Shown here piece by piece: positions 14,118-14,362 of a stretch of DNA of 14,362 nt; position 1 is the stretch's first letter; each line of letters starts with the position of its first letter. A program made the translations under genes and the position numbers. The DNA lies in contig JAGDBE010000044.1 of the NCBI GenBank assembly GCA_017959195.1, positions 1 through 14,362 of the forward strand, read 5' to 3'. The notes below the pieces were generated by a model. It made no database searches. It saw nothing but the letters and a program-made list of their open reading frames with translations, and had not been told where the DNA came from. The DNA comes from Clostridia bacterium (lineage in GTDB: Bacteria > Bacillota > Clostridia > Oscillospirales > CAG-382).

Positions 14118-14362
14118 TTATTTCTGTTTTTTATGCTCGGAAAAATACCTTTTCGTTTCCTTTGCAACACCGCCGCTGAGAAGCAGAAGCGCAACAAGGT
14201 TCGGAATTGCCATAAGTCCGTTGAAGGTATCCGAAAGGTCCCACATGAGCGTACCGGAGCCCGTTGCACCGAGAACGCATACTAAAATGAACACTATTTT
14301 GAATATCATATCGGCAATTTTATTGTTTTTTGTGAGGTATGCCCAGCAGGTTTCTCCGTAGA
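14118..14362 (-). CDS. Sodium:alanine symporter (AGCS family), C-terminal part; 5' end outside window
   Basis: The minus-strand frame is open to the end of the window and ends at TAA (complement of 14118-14120), so the apparent ATG at 14309 is internal. The visible ~80 residues begin YGETCWAYL and contain WDLSDTFNGLMAIPN, LVALLLLSGGV and KETKRYF, the typical final two helices and tail of the alanine/glycine:cation symporter family. These proteins import alanine or glycine with Na+ across the cytoplasmic membrane. Only the C-terminus is present, so exact substrate cannot be judged. It is convergent with sipL and shares its terminator. Confidence 0.92.
   Translation of the reverse strand, partial: YGETCWAYLTKNNKIADMIFKIVFILVCVLGATGSGTLMWDLSDTFNGLMAIPNLVALLLLSGGVAKETKRYFSEHKKQK

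Overview
The window looks like chromosomal DNA of a spore-forming, S-layer-type Clostridia member (Bacillota). Evidence: strong AAGGAG-type ribosome binding sites, a SpoVM/SipL-like sporulation pair, surface proteins anchored by SLH domains, and a Clostridia-style energy-coupling-factor (ECF) transporter. I cannot name the species.

Layout. (1) 1-1300: the 3' end of a HAD-family phosphatase gene (its first catalytic motif lies upstream of the window), then a free-standing gene for an unrecognised lipoprotein (569-1222) that ends at a hairpin terminator. (2) 1421-11259: one long transcription unit. A good sigma-A promoter (1421-1449) is followed by a cobalamin riboswitch (about 1501-1690), a leader terminator (1803-1827), and five tightly overlapping genes. 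These encode a 1282-aa secreted SLH protein with two transcobalamin-like (DUF4430) domains on an Ig-like stalk; a 506-aa secreted SLH protein with an alpha/alpha-barrel domain like the alpha domain of intrinsic factor; a 170-aa DUF4430 lipoprotein; EcfT; and an 879-aa fusion of two ECF ATPases with an S component. A strong terminator at 11231-11259 closes the unit. (3) 11263-12093, minus strand: a RimJ/RimL-like acetyltransferase and a 43-aa hydrophilic peptide. (4) 12231-14073, plus strand: a 51-aa membrane peptide, a 24-aa SpoVM-like peptide, and a SipL-like SPOCS/LysM spore-coat morphogenesis protein. (5) 14118-14362, minus strand: the C-terminus of a sodium:alanine symporter (AGCS family), 5' end outside the window.

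How the genes fit together. The main system reads as a riboswitch-controlled surface pathway for cobalamin capture. The two halves that animals fuse in intrinsic factor and transcobalamin (alpha/alpha barrel and beta domain) are carried here on separate wall-anchored proteins. A membrane-tethered beta-domain lipoprotein could pass the ligand to the ECF transporter encoded next to it. The riboswitch and the family assignments are well supported by sequence. The two-part clamp and hand-off are inference. The second notable item is the tiny spoVM-like gene directly upstream of a sipL-like gene, with a perfect 12-bp inverted repeat that covers the sipL ribosome binding site.
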